Of a DNA stretch of 38,535 nt, positions 1 through 7,313 are shown in pieces; the first letter of the stretch is position 1, and the number at the start of each line of letters is the position of its first letter. The position numbers were made by a program, and so were the translations under genes. The notes beneath the pieces were generated by a model. The model was not told where the DNA came from and searched no databases. It saw only the letters and a list, made by a program, of their open reading frames with translations. This DNA comes from Ectothiorhodospira shaposhnikovii (GTDB lineage Bacteria; Pseudomonadota; Gammaproteobacteria; Ectothiorhodospirales; Ectothiorhodospiraceae): the NCBI RefSeq assembly GCF_016584105.1, contig NZ_NRSM01000033.1, positions 1 to 38,535 of the forward strand. The letters run 5' to 3'.

Positions 1-189
1 CTGGTCCTCCTGTTGGTCATGCTGGGGAGATTGCCGCTCACGTTCCTTGCGCAACCACCGATCCAACAGGCTGCGATTGATTCCCAGAGACCGGGCAGCT
101 TCGGCCACCCCATACCCCTGGCGCTCAACCAACGCCACTGCCTCAGCCTTGAATTCCGCCGTGTATCGACGTCGTGCCTTCTTGCTCAT
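1..189 (-). CDS. IS3-family transposase OrfA (partial, runs off left edge)
   Basis: The minus-strand frame starts at the ATG at 187-189 and stays open to the window edge (about 63 codons). It begins MSKKARRRYTAEFKAEAV and continues through a helix-turn-helix stretch (GVAEAARSLGINRSLLDRW). This is the usual start of the small DNA-binding OrfA of IS3-family elements, which binds the IS ends; OrfB with the DDE catalytic domain would lie beyond the left edge. The upstream 64 bases end in a terminal repeat-like sequence. The family assignment is from recognition of the N-terminal HTH pattern; the subgroup cannot be told. Confidence 0.85.
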   Translation of the reverse strand, partial: MSKKARRRYTAEFKAEAVALVERQGYGVAEAARSLGINRSLLDRWLRKERERQSPQHDQQEDQ

Positions 190-253
190 GAACACCTCCA
201 ATGCATAGCCTACGAGGGCTTAACGGGGTGTCCGCTACAATTGGACCACTTCA
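190..253 (-). mobile_element. Terminal end of the IS3-family element
   Basis: Between the OrfA start and position 253 lies a short leader whose outer end, read on the minus strand, is TGAAGTGGTCCAATTGTAGC, consistent with an IS3-type terminal inverted repeat beginning TG. Just outside it an integrase reading frame begins abruptly in mid-protein, so 253/254 is the likely insertion or deletion boundary. The opposite IS end is outside the window, so a target duplication cannot be tested. Confidence 0.6.
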
Positions 254-563
254 TGGATCAGCAAGGCTGGCTTGACGAGTGGTAGCTACCTCTTTCCAAG
301 CCGGCGGCAGGACTCGCCCCATCTCTTCTACACGACAGTACGCGCGTATCGTCAAAGGATGGGTGGGCTTGATCGGTGGCAATCCACAGGAGTACGGCAC
401 CCACTCACTGCGCCGGACCAAGGCCACGCTGATCTACCAGCGAACCAAGAACCTGCGCGCGGTGCAACTCCTGCTTGGTCATCAGAAGCTGGAAAGTACC
501 GTTCGCTACCTTGGCATCGAGGTCGATGACGCCCTGGAGATGGCCGAACGTACCGAGTGCTGA
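254..563 (+). pseudogene. Tyrosine recombinase (phage integrase) C-terminal remnant, copy 1
   Basis: The reading frame right after the IS end gives LTSGSYLFPSRRQDSPHL. After a one-base frameshift near 330 it continues as the catalytic C-terminus: GTHSLRRTK (His and Arg of the active site), LLLGHQKLES (second His) and VRYLG (tyrosine nucleophile), ending DALEMAERTEC. Everything N-terminal of the catalytic half is missing, cut off by the IS3-family element. A second remnant at 31377-31638 is nearly identical but lacks the frameshift. The gene is therefore inactive as a recombinase. It was probably once part of an integrative element or integrase cluster. Confidence 0.85.
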
Positions 564-606
564 TATGCCTGGGCCGGTCAGCGCTCCCCCCTCCAAGGAC
601 GCTGAC
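301..606 (+). repeat. ~306-base direct repeat, copy 1 (integrase 3' end)
   Basis: The stretch matches 31377-31683 in the same orientation with only scattered differences. Identity starts at CCGGCGGCAGGACTCGCC and stops sharply after the integrase stop codon, at the sequence GGACGCTGAC. The two copies lie about 31 kb apart and could support recombination that deletes or excises the DNA between them. Confidence 0.85.
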
Positions 607-769
607 CGGCCCTAAGTGGTCAGTCAGGAGGAAGGGATCAAGGGCAGCAGTTCGGCATAAAGTCGACACACGCAGTGAACTCGGCAGCGACACCAGCCCG
701 ACCTTCTCGTTGATCAACCCCGAAAAGGTATGCATGCTGACGAAATAATCACGACGAAGGACAAGATGC

Positions 770-1711
770 ATGCGCCCCAGCACCAAGACACTTGATGACC
801 AGGGAAGCACGCGTCGAATGGGTCGATGCGGTACCGATGCAATCGGCGCCGGTGCCAAATCCTTGGTGCATCTCAAGGATGGGCGTCGCCTCGCGTACGC
901 CGTCTATGGCGCTGCGGAAGGGATCCCAGTGATAGCTATGCATGGCCTGCCGGGATCACGCCTCCAGTATTACCCCGATGATGCGATCACCGCTGCCGCC
1001 GGCGTGCGTCTGATCGTACCCGACCGTCCTGGCTACGGGTGGTCCGACCCGCTGTCGGAGCGCCGCGTCGTGGACTGGGCAACCGACATGGCCACGCTGG
1101 CCGACACGCTCAAAATCCGCCGATTCCGTGTGCTGGGTCTCTCCGGCGGTGGTCCCTACGCGCTTGCATGCGCGGCGATTCTTCCGGACCGGGTGATTAG
1201 GGTCTCCCTCGTCAGTGCGCTCGGGCCACTGGATACGCCCGAGTCGACCGTAGGCATGATGCTGCCTAACCGCCTTGTGCTGAGGCTCGCCAGAAGCGCA
1301 CCCGCCGTCGTTCGTCCTGCCCTGTGGGTGACGTCGGCCCTGCTTCGAAGGCTTCCCAGGCTGTACCTGAGAGGGCTGACGCCCCAGGTATCCAAAGCAG
1401 ATCAGGACGTGCTGTTGGACGACGCCGTGGCCACCATGCTCCGAAACGATCTTGCCCAAGCGCTCCGCCAGGGCGCCGCAGGAGTCTGGTCGGATCTCAA
1501 TGCACTCACAGCCCCCTGGGGCTTCGAAATGGATCAGATCGACACCCCAGTTGATGTATGGCATGGCGATACCGACCGCATTGTTCCCCAGCAGATGGGG
1601 TATTTTCTCTCCCAGGCCCTACCCCAAGCCCGCTGGAAACCCGTTTCCGGAGGCGGCCACTTTATGGTGGTCCCGCGCTGGCACGGGATACTCAAGGCGT
1701 TATGTGAATGA
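770..1711 (+). CDS. Alpha/beta-hydrolase fold protein
   Basis: A 313-residue protein with the full alpha/beta-hydrolase pattern: an HGLPGS oxyanion-hole motif near residue 58, the nucleophile elbow GLSGG with Ser125, an acid in HGDTDRIVP (Asp269) and the catalytic histidine in GGGHF (His297). Order and spacing of the triad are normal, so the enzyme should be active. No signal peptide is evident, so it is probably cytoplasmic. The substrate cannot be predicted; related proteins are esterases, epoxide hydrolases or haloperoxidase-like enzymes. The ATG at 770 is preceded by AAGG about ten bases upstream; an internal ATG at codon 17 would still leave the whole fold and may be the true start. It is monocistronic, between an integrase scar and a small unknown gene. 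Confidence 0.85.
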   Translation: MRPSTKTLDDQGSTRRMGRCGTDAIGAGAKSLVHLKDGRRLAYAVYGAAEGIPVIAMHGLPGSRLQYYPDDAITAAAGVRLIVPDRPGYGWSDPLSERRVVDWATDMATLADTLKIRRFRVLGLSGGGPYALACAAILPDRVIRVSLVSALGPLDTPESTVGMMLPNRLVLRLARSAPAVVRPALWVTSALLRRLPRLYLRGLTPQVSKADQDVLLDDAVATMLRNDLAQALRQGAAGVWSDLNALTAPWGFEMDQIDTPVDVWHGDTDRIVPQQMGYFLSQALPQARWKPVSGGGHFMVVPRWHGILKALCE

Positions 1712-1873
1712 GCCTTTTTCACTACCCTCCTGGCCTGTTGGACAATCCTGACAGAGTGGCACCCGGCACGTTACTGGTCTTGCCCTGAGGTAAAGTCCAA
1801 GTCAAGCTGAGGCACTCGACATCCGTTTCCGGGACGGGCGATTTGTGGGCAGTCATGCGGTACGCTCAAAGAG

Positions 1874-2104
1874 TTGCCTGTTTCGGTGGAGCCACTGGAC
1901 GCGAGGGCTATGGCTTGCCTCGGGAACCGTGAACCAAATAGTTCGTATCCCTTGAATGTCGCCGAACTGATCGATCTTGCGCCCGACCGCGCAATCAGCG
2001 AGATCCGTCAAGGCAATGACGAGGTCTACAAGCTCACGGTATCCCCCGGCGGTGCCGTGACCATCTGGAAGCTGATTCCGGAGGAACGCCTTGAGGAGCT
2101 CTAA
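1874..2104 (+). CDS. Small protein of unknown function
   Basis: An open frame of about 76 codons from a TTG at 1874; the frame is open upstream only to a stop at 1808, and the first in-frame ATG is at 1910, giving 64 residues. The C-terminal half (AELIDLAPDRAISEIRQGND then YKLTVSPGGAVTIWKLIP) looks like a compact alpha-beta fold, but I do not recognise the family. A GC-rich hairpin follows the stop within 15 bases, which supports a real gene end. It may also be a remnant of a longer gene, since the N-terminal part reads like low-quality sequence. Confidence 0.4.
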   Translation: MPVSVEPLDARAMACLGNREPNSSYPLNVAELIDLAPDRAISEIRQGNDEVYKLTVSPGGAVTIWKLIPEERLEEL

Positions 2105-2114
2105 CCCCTCTATG

Positions 2115-2142
2115 CCCCTCCTGCCAATTGCGCCGGGAGGGG
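2115..2142 (+). terminator. Candidate hairpin terminator
   Basis: The stem CCCCTCC (2115-2121) pairs with GGAGGGG (2136-2142) around a 14-base loop, ten bases after the stop of the small gene. No clear T-tract follows, so intrinsic termination is only possible, not shown. Confidence 0.35.
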
Positions 2143-2425
2143 TGTTACGTCTCAGTCTATCCTAGCTCCCCATCCCACCCTCTCTGAGGCGAGATAAAGA
2201 GGGCATCCCGCACTGAGCCAAAAAGGTGGGAGTAACCTGTCCGGTTCGAGCGGTTTTGTGGCCGCTGGCCAGTGCAGACTCAATCCCCGCTTCGGGTCGA
2301 CTGCAGGCACTCATCCAGTTCCGCTGGCTGGCCGTCGGGCGGAGTGACGCCGAACTACACCGCGTGGTTTCCAATCGAAAAAAGAAAACTCCCAGGACAT
2401 CGCCGGGGCCTCACCAACGCCCCCC

Positions 2426-2929
2426 CTACCCCTCGACCTCGTCAATCAGAGACGGATCGTCGTTGGCGGGACGATTGACCCGGAGCGAAACGGGATAGGC
2501 GATCAGTCGGTCCGGGTTCAGCCGCCGGGCAACCTTACGGATGGTTTCCCGGTCCGACAGTTCCGGATCCAGCCACTGCCACCGGCACTCGGGATCGAGC
2601 ACCACCGGCTGGCGATCGTGAATGAAAGCGAAGGCCGCACACACCGGTTCGGTCAGAATCGCGCAGCAGGTCTCCGCCCCTGCCGGTTCCCACAGCCCCG
2701 CAAAGAACACCACCTCGTCCCGGTCGGGATCCTCCAGGGTGATGTAGTACGGCTGTTTGCCGGATTCGGTCTTGCACCACTCGTACCAGCCGTTCGCAGG
2801 AATCAGGCAGCGCTGGTGGGCGAACGCGGAACGGAAATAAGGGCTGGTGGCCGCCTTCTCGGCGCGGATGTTGATCGGGGTCGGCGCATCCTGCTTCGCC
2901 CAGGGCGGACGGAACCCGAGGTGCCCCTT
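2426..2929 (-). pseudogene. SRAP-family (YedK/HMCES-type) protein, 5'-truncated
   Basis: The minus-strand frame reads GFRPPWAKQDAPTPINIRAE, then RCLIPANGWYEW, PYYITLEDP, VFFAGLWEP, CAILTE and AFIHDRQPVVLD, which are in the order of SRAP proteins. SRAP proteins crosslink to abasic sites in single-stranded DNA through an N-terminal cysteine (Cys2). Here the frame is broken by a TGA at 2930-2932, exactly where the N-terminal ~70 residues with MCGR should be. The catalytic cysteine is thus absent and no start codon lies upstream of the homology. The NIRAE and AFIHDR (active-site His) motifs remain. It is a remnant and is not expected to function. Confidence 0.8.
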
Positions 2930-3060
2930 TCAGGGCTGGTTGTATCTTGCCGCGATCGTAGCTGTTCAGGCTGCCGCAGCCAGCCGCGGGTTCAGTTGCC
3001 TTGTCCAGTTCAGTAATAATTCCGTGCCGTCCTGATATCGGATATGAATACAGGGCAGGC

Positions 3061-3801
3061 CTATGAGCCTCCTGAGATTTGGTCTCGACCCAACCGCTCC
3101 AGTTCATCGGCAACATCCTTGGGCAACGCAAGAGCCTGGGCCAGTTGATCAAGCCAAGCCCGCTCCATCGGATTTTGCTCATCCACAATCGCCACGCTGA
3201 CCAGGTACATCTCCCGTGCGGCCTGAGGGGAATCAACCTGAGCAGCCAGTGCCCGAGCATCCAGCGGCTCAGACAACTGGCGCTCAACCCAGGCACGCAA
3301 TTCATGATCCGCCCCCAATGCATCAATCTGCTCAGTGATCAACGCACGTTCCTGATCATCGATATGACCGTCGGCACGGGCCGCCATGATCATCGCCTGC
3401 AAGAGCTCAAGGCTTCGATGCTCTCGGGATGGGCCGGACAGGCGTTCCACTGGCTCTCCGCCTATGGAAGAAACCTGATTTGCCCCCTGCGTGTTCTGCC
3501 ACGCCTTCCAGGCCAACGCGCCCACGCCGACAAGCGCACCGTACTTCAGCGCCTTGCCACCGAGCTTGCGACCGCGCTTGGAACCCAACAGCAGTCCCAG
3601 CGCACCACCGCCCAGCACGCTTTTCATATCCAGGCCCAGACCACCGGCGCCCTGCTGGGCAGATCCCTCTCCGCCACCCAACTGACGGGAAAGGCTATCC
3701 AGCACACCCTTGAGATCCATGCCTCCCGCACCTTGCCGAGCGCCGCCTGACTGACCACCGGCCTGCCGAATCAACTGGTCCAATATCTTGCTGGCGTTCA
3801 T
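3061..3801 (-). CDS. DUF533 (YebE-like) membrane-associated protein
   Basis: A 246-residue protein starting MNASKILDQLIRQ. A Gly/Gln-rich N-terminal region is followed by a short hydrophobic stretch (GALGLLLGSKRGRK and YGALVGVGALAWKAW, about residues 67-100). A helical C-terminal domain (LLQAMIMAARADGHIDDQER to the end) follows. This architecture is that of DUF533/YebE proteins, whose C-terminus resembles the tellurite-resistance TerB fold with its ADGHID acidic loop. The biochemical role is unknown; YebE is linked to envelope stress in enterics (known for the family). The ATG at 3799-3801 has GAGG about nine bases upstream. It is a single gene, divergent from the PepSY-two-component block. 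Confidence 0.85.
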   Translation of the reverse strand: MNASKILDQLIRQAGGQSGGARQGAGGMDLKGVLDSLSRQLGGGEGSAQQGAGGLGLDMKSVLGGGALGLLLGSKRGRKLGGKALKYGALVGVGALAWKAWQNTQGANQVSSIGGEPVERLSGPSREHRSLELLQAMIMAARADGHIDDQERALITEQIDALGADHELRAWVERQLSEPLDARALAAQVDSPQAAREMYLVSVAIVDEQNPMERAWLDQLAQALALPKDVADELERLGRDQISGGS

Positions 3802-3919
3802 GTCTTACCCTCGTTGAAGGACTGCGCGGCAGCGGGCCTTCAATCTGACACCAAATCGCCACTTCGGCAATTGTTGAAAACGGGTCAAGGGCATCAATGA
3901 CCGGGATCGTCAGCTCGAA

Positions 3920-3955
3920 TTCAGCTTGATTTAAGCTTACGGTGGCACACTGCCC
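3920..3955 (+). promoter_or_regulatory. Candidate response-regulator box and promoter of the PepSY operon
   Basis: TTCAG (3920-3924) and TTAAG (3931-3935) are direct half-sites 11 bases apart, the layout of PmrA/QseB-type boxes. They are followed by CTTACGGTGGCACACTGCCC. A matching arrangement, with the same 11-base period and 15 of the 20 downstream bases identical or nearly so, precedes the cytochrome b561 gene at 6445-6480. This suggests that the regulator encoded at 5762-6448 controls both its own operon and the cytochrome. Confidence 0.6.
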
Positions 3956-3984
3956 TCCACACTCACACCAAGAGGCACACGCCC

Positions 3985-4296
3985 ATGCATATCCGATCAT
4001 TGACCACACCGTTTCTTTGCCTTGCCCTACTTGCCCCCGGGCTGAGCCTGGCCGGGGACCGCATGGAGCACAACGAGATCCTGCGCCTGCGGGCCGCCGG
4101 GGAGATCATGCCCATGGAGGAGGTACTCAGACAGGCCGCCGGGATCGTGCCGGGGCAGTTCATTGAGGCCGAACTGGAACGGGAAGACGGCCGTTACGTG
4201 TACGAACTCAAGATCCTCGATGCCGACGGGGTACGTCATAAGCTCTATCTCAATGCCGGCGACGCCAGTCTGATCAAGCGTGAACGAGACCGCTGA
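3985..4296 (+). CDS. Periplasmic PepSY-domain protein
   Basis: A 103-residue protein with an N-terminal signal peptide (MHIRSLTTPFLCLALLAPGL, cleavage likely after SLA-G near residue 23). A single PepSY-like domain follows: EILRLRAAGEIMPMEEVL, then FIEAELEREDGRYVYELKIL and a C-terminal strand pair. Such small secreted PepSY proteins often sit beside QseBC/PmrAB-type two-component genes and may modulate the sensor or bind metal or peptide in the periplasm (inference). The kinase gene starts 97 bases downstream, and a candidate regulator box lies just upstream, so it is probably the first gene of the operon and autoregulated. Confidence 0.85.
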   Translation: MHIRSLTTPFLCLALLAPGLSLAGDRMEHNEILRLRAAGEIMPMEEVLRQAAGIVPGQFIEAELEREDGRYVYELKILDADGVRHKLYLNAGDASLIKRERDR

Positions 4297-4392
4297 GCAG
4301 GATCCGGACGCGGCACTTGAAGTCCCGACGGCTGTCCCGGTCCCGGTGCGCCCGTCCATGGAGGGGCGCGCCGTCTTGTTGAGCACAAGGCA

Positions 4393-5781
4393 ATGAACTC
4401 CCTCAAATTCCGCTTGAGCCTGCTGGCCGCCCTCTGCCTGCTGGCCCTGCTGGCGGCCCAGGGGCTGGGTCTGAAGACCTTGTCCCGAGTCCTGGTGGAC
4501 GGCTATCTGGTGGACCGGCTGGAACATGACGCCGATACCCTGTACGTACACCTGCTGGATAGCGAGGAAGGGCCTGCCGCCTTCAACCGCACCCTGGGCA
4601 TCATCTACAGCACCCCGCTCTCCGGGCACTATTTCCGGATTCAGTCCCCCCACACGGTGGTGCGCTCCCGCTCCCTCTGGGACGAAGACCTGGCATCTCC
4701 CCCGGTACCGGAAGGCGAGCAGTGGCTCACCCGCATGGAGGGACCCGCGGGGCAGGCCTTGCTGATGCTCAGCCGCGGCTATCGCATCGATGGCGAGGGC
4801 GTGGTGATCTCGGTTGCCCAGGAACTGGGGCCCATGCAGACCGCCGTGGACGAACTGGAAGGGCGTTTCATGGCCATGACCCTGGCGGCCCTGGGGCTGG
4901 CCCTGCTGCTGCAATTTCTGGTGATCCAGCGCGCATTGCGCCCCCTGGACGCGGCGGTGGACGCCTGCCGCCGGCTGGAGACCGGCGAGGCGGTGCCGGT
5001 GAACCTGCCCGCGCCCCGGGAGATCACCCCCATGCTGGAGGCCGTCAACCGGCTCATCCGTCACCACGGCCTGCGCCTGACCCGCAGCCGCCGGGCGCTG
5101 GGCAACGTCAGCCATGCCCTGAAGACCCCCCTGGCCGTGCTCTCCCAACTGGCGGACGAACTCTCGACCCGGGGCGATGAAGACACCGCCCGGACCCTCC
5201 GGCGACAGTTGCGCGCCATGCACGAAACCGTGGAACGGGAGATGCGTCGCGCCAGTCTGGCCGGTCGGGGACATCCCGGGGCCGGCTTTGACGCCCGCAA
5301 GGAACTGACCGACCTGTTGGAGGCCCTGGACCGTCTCCACCGTCACCGGGTGACGATGCAACTGCAAGTGACCGCCGGCACTTGGCCGCTGGATGGAGAA
5401 GACATGCTGGAGATGTTCGGCAATCTGCTGGACAACGCCTGTCGCTGGGCAACCTCCCGAGTCCGGGTGAGACTGAGCCCGACCCGTGAACACACCCTGC
5501 AGGCGATCATCGAGGATGACGGCCCCGGCATTTCCCCGGGGGACATACCGCTGCTGGGGCGCCCGGGCCGCCCTCTGGACGAACGGAGGGACGGACATGG
5601 ACTGGGTCTGGGCATCGTGCAGGACGTAGTGGACCAGTACGAGGGCCGAATCACTTACGACGCCTCCCCCGACCTGGGCGGGCTGCGGGTCACCGTGACC
5701 CTGCCCCTCCCGGTCCCGTCATCCTCAAGCCCCGCCCCGAACACACTACGGGAACAGTTTGATGAGAATCCTGATCGTTGA
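4393..5781 (+). CDS. Sensor histidine kinase (OmpR/EnvZ-class)
   Basis: A 462-residue kinase. TM1 is near residues 7-29, a periplasmic sensor follows to about residue 158, and TM2 (MAMTLAALGLALLLQFLVI) is near residues 159-177. A HAMP-like linker leads to the H-box NVSHALKTPL with the phospho-acceptor His241. The N-box NLLDNACRW is at residues 344-352, with a G1 box (DDGPGI) and a G2 box (GHGLGLGIV) beginning at residue 401. All catalytic motifs are present, so an active inner-membrane kinase is expected. Its stop overlaps the regulator start by 20 bases, so the two are translationally coupled. Signal unknown; the PepSY gene upstream and the cytochrome b561 downstream suggest an envelope, metal or redox cue (inference). 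Confidence 0.92.
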   Translation: MNSLKFRLSLLAALCLLALLAAQGLGLKTLSRVLVDGYLVDRLEHDADTLYVHLLDSEEGPAAFNRTLGIIYSTPLSGHYFRIQSPHTVVRSRSLWDEDLASPPVPEGEQWLTRMEGPAGQALLMLSRGYRIDGEGVVISVAQELGPMQTAVDELEGRFMAMTLAALGLALLLQFLVIQRALRPLDAAVDACRRLETGEAVPVNLPAPREITPMLEAVNRLIRHHGLRLTRSRRALGNVSHALKTPLAVLSQLADELSTRGDEDTARTLRRQLRAMHETVEREMRRASLAGRGHPGAGFDARKELTDLLEALDRLHRHRVTMQLQVTAGTWPLDGEDMLEMFGNLLDNACRWATSRVRVRLSPTREHTLQAIIEDDGPGISPGDIPLLGRPGRPLDERRDGHGLGLGIVQDVVDQYEGRITYDASPDLGGLRVTVTLPLPVPSSSSPAPNTLREQFDENPDR

Positions 5782-6448
5782 AGATGATGCGGAACTGGGG
5801 TCGCGCCTGCAGCGGCGCCTGCAACGGGAAGGGCTGGCGGTGGACCTGGCCCTGAACGGCGTGGACGGCCGGCATCTGGGAGAAACCGAACCCTATGACC
5901 TGATCGTGCTGGATCTGGGGCTGCCCGACCTACCGGGCATGGCGGTGTTGGCCGCTTGGCGCGAGACCGGCATCACCACCCCGGTGCTGATCCTCACCGC
6001 CCGCAACAGCTGGCGAGAGCGGGTGGAAGGACTGCGACAAGGGGCCGATGACTACCTGGGCAAGCCCTTTCATGTGGAAGAGCTGCTGGCCCGTGTCCAG
6101 GCCCTGCTGCGCCGCTCGGCGCCGGTACGGGACACCTCCCTGCGACTGGGTCCCTGGCGCCTGGACGAGCAGCGTCAGGTGCTGGTGGACGGCCCCGACG
6201 AGTTGCCCCTCACCGCCACCGAATTCAAGTTGCTGCGCTACTTCCTGCGTCATCCCGGCCAGATGCTGTCCAAGACCCGGCTGGCGGAGCATCTGTACGA
6301 ATACGAGAGCGAACGGGACAGCAACGTGCTGGAGGTGTACATCTCCCGGCTGCGGGAGAAACTGGGCCCGGATCTCATCCAGACCCGTCGCGGCCAGGGA
6401 TATTGTCTGCAGCCGCCCGCTCCCGGTCCGGAACGGGAGAAGGATTAA
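5762..6448 (+). CDS. OmpR/QseB-type response regulator
   Basis: 228 residues from the ATG at 5762, preferred over a TTG three bases upstream because MRILIVEDD is the usual start. The receiver domain has the acidic pair at residues 8-9, phospho-acceptor Asp51 (LIVLDLGLPD), Thr79 and the signature Lys101 (YLGKPF). The C-terminal winged-helix DNA-binding domain contains LTATEFKLLRYF and ends VYISRLREKLG...TRRGQGYCL. This makes it an OmpR-family transcription factor paired with the kinase that overlaps it. The likely targets are the two matching boxes at 3920-3955 and 6445-6480, the second of which overlaps this gene's own stop codon. Confidence 0.93.
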   Translation: MRILIVEDDAELGSRLQRRLQREGLAVDLALNGVDGRHLGETEPYDLIVLDLGLPDLPGMAVLAAWRETGITTPVLILTARNSWRERVEGLRQGADDYLGKPFHVEELLARVQALLRRSAPVRDTSLRLGPWRLDEQRQVLVDGPDELPLTATEFKLLRYFLRHPGQMLSKTRLAEHLYEYESERDSNVLEVYISRLREKLGPDLIQTRRGQGYCLQPPAPGPEREKD

Positions 6449-6480
6449 GCGTGGATTAAGCTTGCCGCGTCACACTGCCC
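6445..6480 (+). promoter_or_regulatory. Candidate response-regulator box and promoter of the cytochrome b561 gene
   Basis: TTAAG at 6445-6449 and TTAAG at 6456-6460 form a perfect direct repeat with an 11-base period. They are followed by CTTGCCGCGTCACACTGCCC, which aligns without gaps to the sequence in front of the PepSY gene. The first half-site overlaps the regulator's TAA stop. The conserved CACACTGCCC may include the -10 region; no better -10 was seen. Confidence 0.6.
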
Positions 6481-6512
6481 CCATCTCCACACAACATGAG
6501 GGCAGCAATACC

Positions 6513-7100
6513 ATGAACACCTCCCATCAGATCCCGGTCTGGGACCCCGTACTGCGCATCTTCCATTGGGGTCTGGCCGGTGCCTTCATCACCGCCTATG
6601 TGGTCGGCGACGACCTCATGGACGTACACACCCTGGCTGGCTACGCGGTCCTGTTACTGGTCCTGGCCCGCATTCCCTGGGGGTTCATCGGCGGCACTCA
6701 CGCCCGTTTCCGGGACTTCGTGCGGCCTCCCGGCGAGGTCATGGCCCACGTGCGCGGACTGCTGCGGGGACAACCCGAATACCACCGGGGTCACAACCCC
6801 CTGGCGGGCTGGGTGTATGTGCTGATGTTCATCAGCCTCATCGGCCTCACCGTCAGCGGCATGGCCACCCTGGGAGCCGAGGAATCGGCGGGCCCCCTGG
6901 CCGGACTCATGGCCGGCGCCGGCCACGGCGCGGCGGAAGCGGTGGAGGAGATCCACGAGTTCCTTGCCAACTTCACCCTGGGCCTGGTGCTGCTCCATCT
7001 CACCGGCGTGCTGCTGGGCAGCCTGACCCAGAAGGAGAATCTGGTGCGCGCCATGATCACCGGCCGCAAGCGTATCACCGGGCATGAAGAACAATCATGA
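6513..7100 (+). CDS. Cytochrome b561-domain membrane protein
   Basis: 195 residues from the ATG at 6513. It opens IPVWDPVLRIFHWGLAGAF, the typical first helix of the di-haem b561/NiFe-hydrogenase cytochrome b group (COG3658-like). Haem-ligand histidines are present in the first helix (FHW), in VHTLAGY, in EIHEFLANF and in LLHLTGVLLG. Four membrane helices can be drawn. It would move electrons in the inner membrane, with the partner unknown; such proteins accompany cytochrome c or PepSY-linked redox modules. It follows the regulator gene by 64 bases and carries its own copy of the regulator box, so it is a likely target of the two-component system. Confidence 0.88.
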   Translation: MNTSHQIPVWDPVLRIFHWGLAGAFITAYVVGDDLMDVHTLAGYAVLLLVLARIPWGFIGGTHARFRDFVRPPGEVMAHVRGLLRGQPEYHRGHNPLAGWVYVLMFISLIGLTVSGMATLGAEESAGPLAGLMAGAGHGAAEAVEEIHEFLANFTLGLVLLHLTGVLLGSLTQKENLVRAMITGRKRITGHEEQS

Positions 7101-7108
7101 TCGACACC

Positions 7109-7131
7109 CTCCCCACGGCTAAAGCCGGGGG
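7109..7131. repeat. IS200/IS605-type end hairpin remnant
   Basis: CCCCACGGCTAAAGCCGGGG folds as an imperfect hairpin (GGCT/AGCC plus outer C/G pairs) and resembles the hairpins found at the 3' end of TnpB genes of IS200/IS605 elements. No transposase frame accompanies it here. It may simply act as a structured end behind the cytochrome gene. Confidence 0.35.
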
Positions 7132-7227
7132 CTTCTCGCGCAGCATGGTGAATCCAAAAAACCTGTGATGAGCGGCTGCAGTGGCCAAATCGCGTCTGCA
7201 TCCGTTCACCTTCCGGGAATCCTCCAC

Positions 7228-7250
7228 CGGGGGGCATAATCCGCCCCCCG
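7228..7250. terminator. Perfect GC hairpin between convergent genes
   Basis: CGGGGGGC (7228-7235) and GCCCCCCG (7243-7250) form a perfect 8-base stem with a 7-base loop. It lies between the convergent cytochrome b561 gene and TonB receptor gene, so it is a candidate bidirectional transcription stop. It has no T-tract on either side. Confidence 0.45.
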
Positions 7251-7313
7251 CGGCTGAATCCAGAATCAATCCGGGAAACAATACATGTAGCTGGGAGAAA
7301 GTGGCACATAGAC

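Noticed and set aside
2535..3326. 263-codon minus-strand open frame
   Set aside because: It is a shifted frame across the SRAP remnant and the DUF533 gene; neither half resembles a protein family.
4027..5598. 523-codon minus-strand open frame opposite the PepSY and kinase genes
   Set aside because: It is a mirror of high-GC coding on the plus strand; the protein is low-complexity in His/Gln/Gly with no family pattern, while the plus strand carries a complete kinase.
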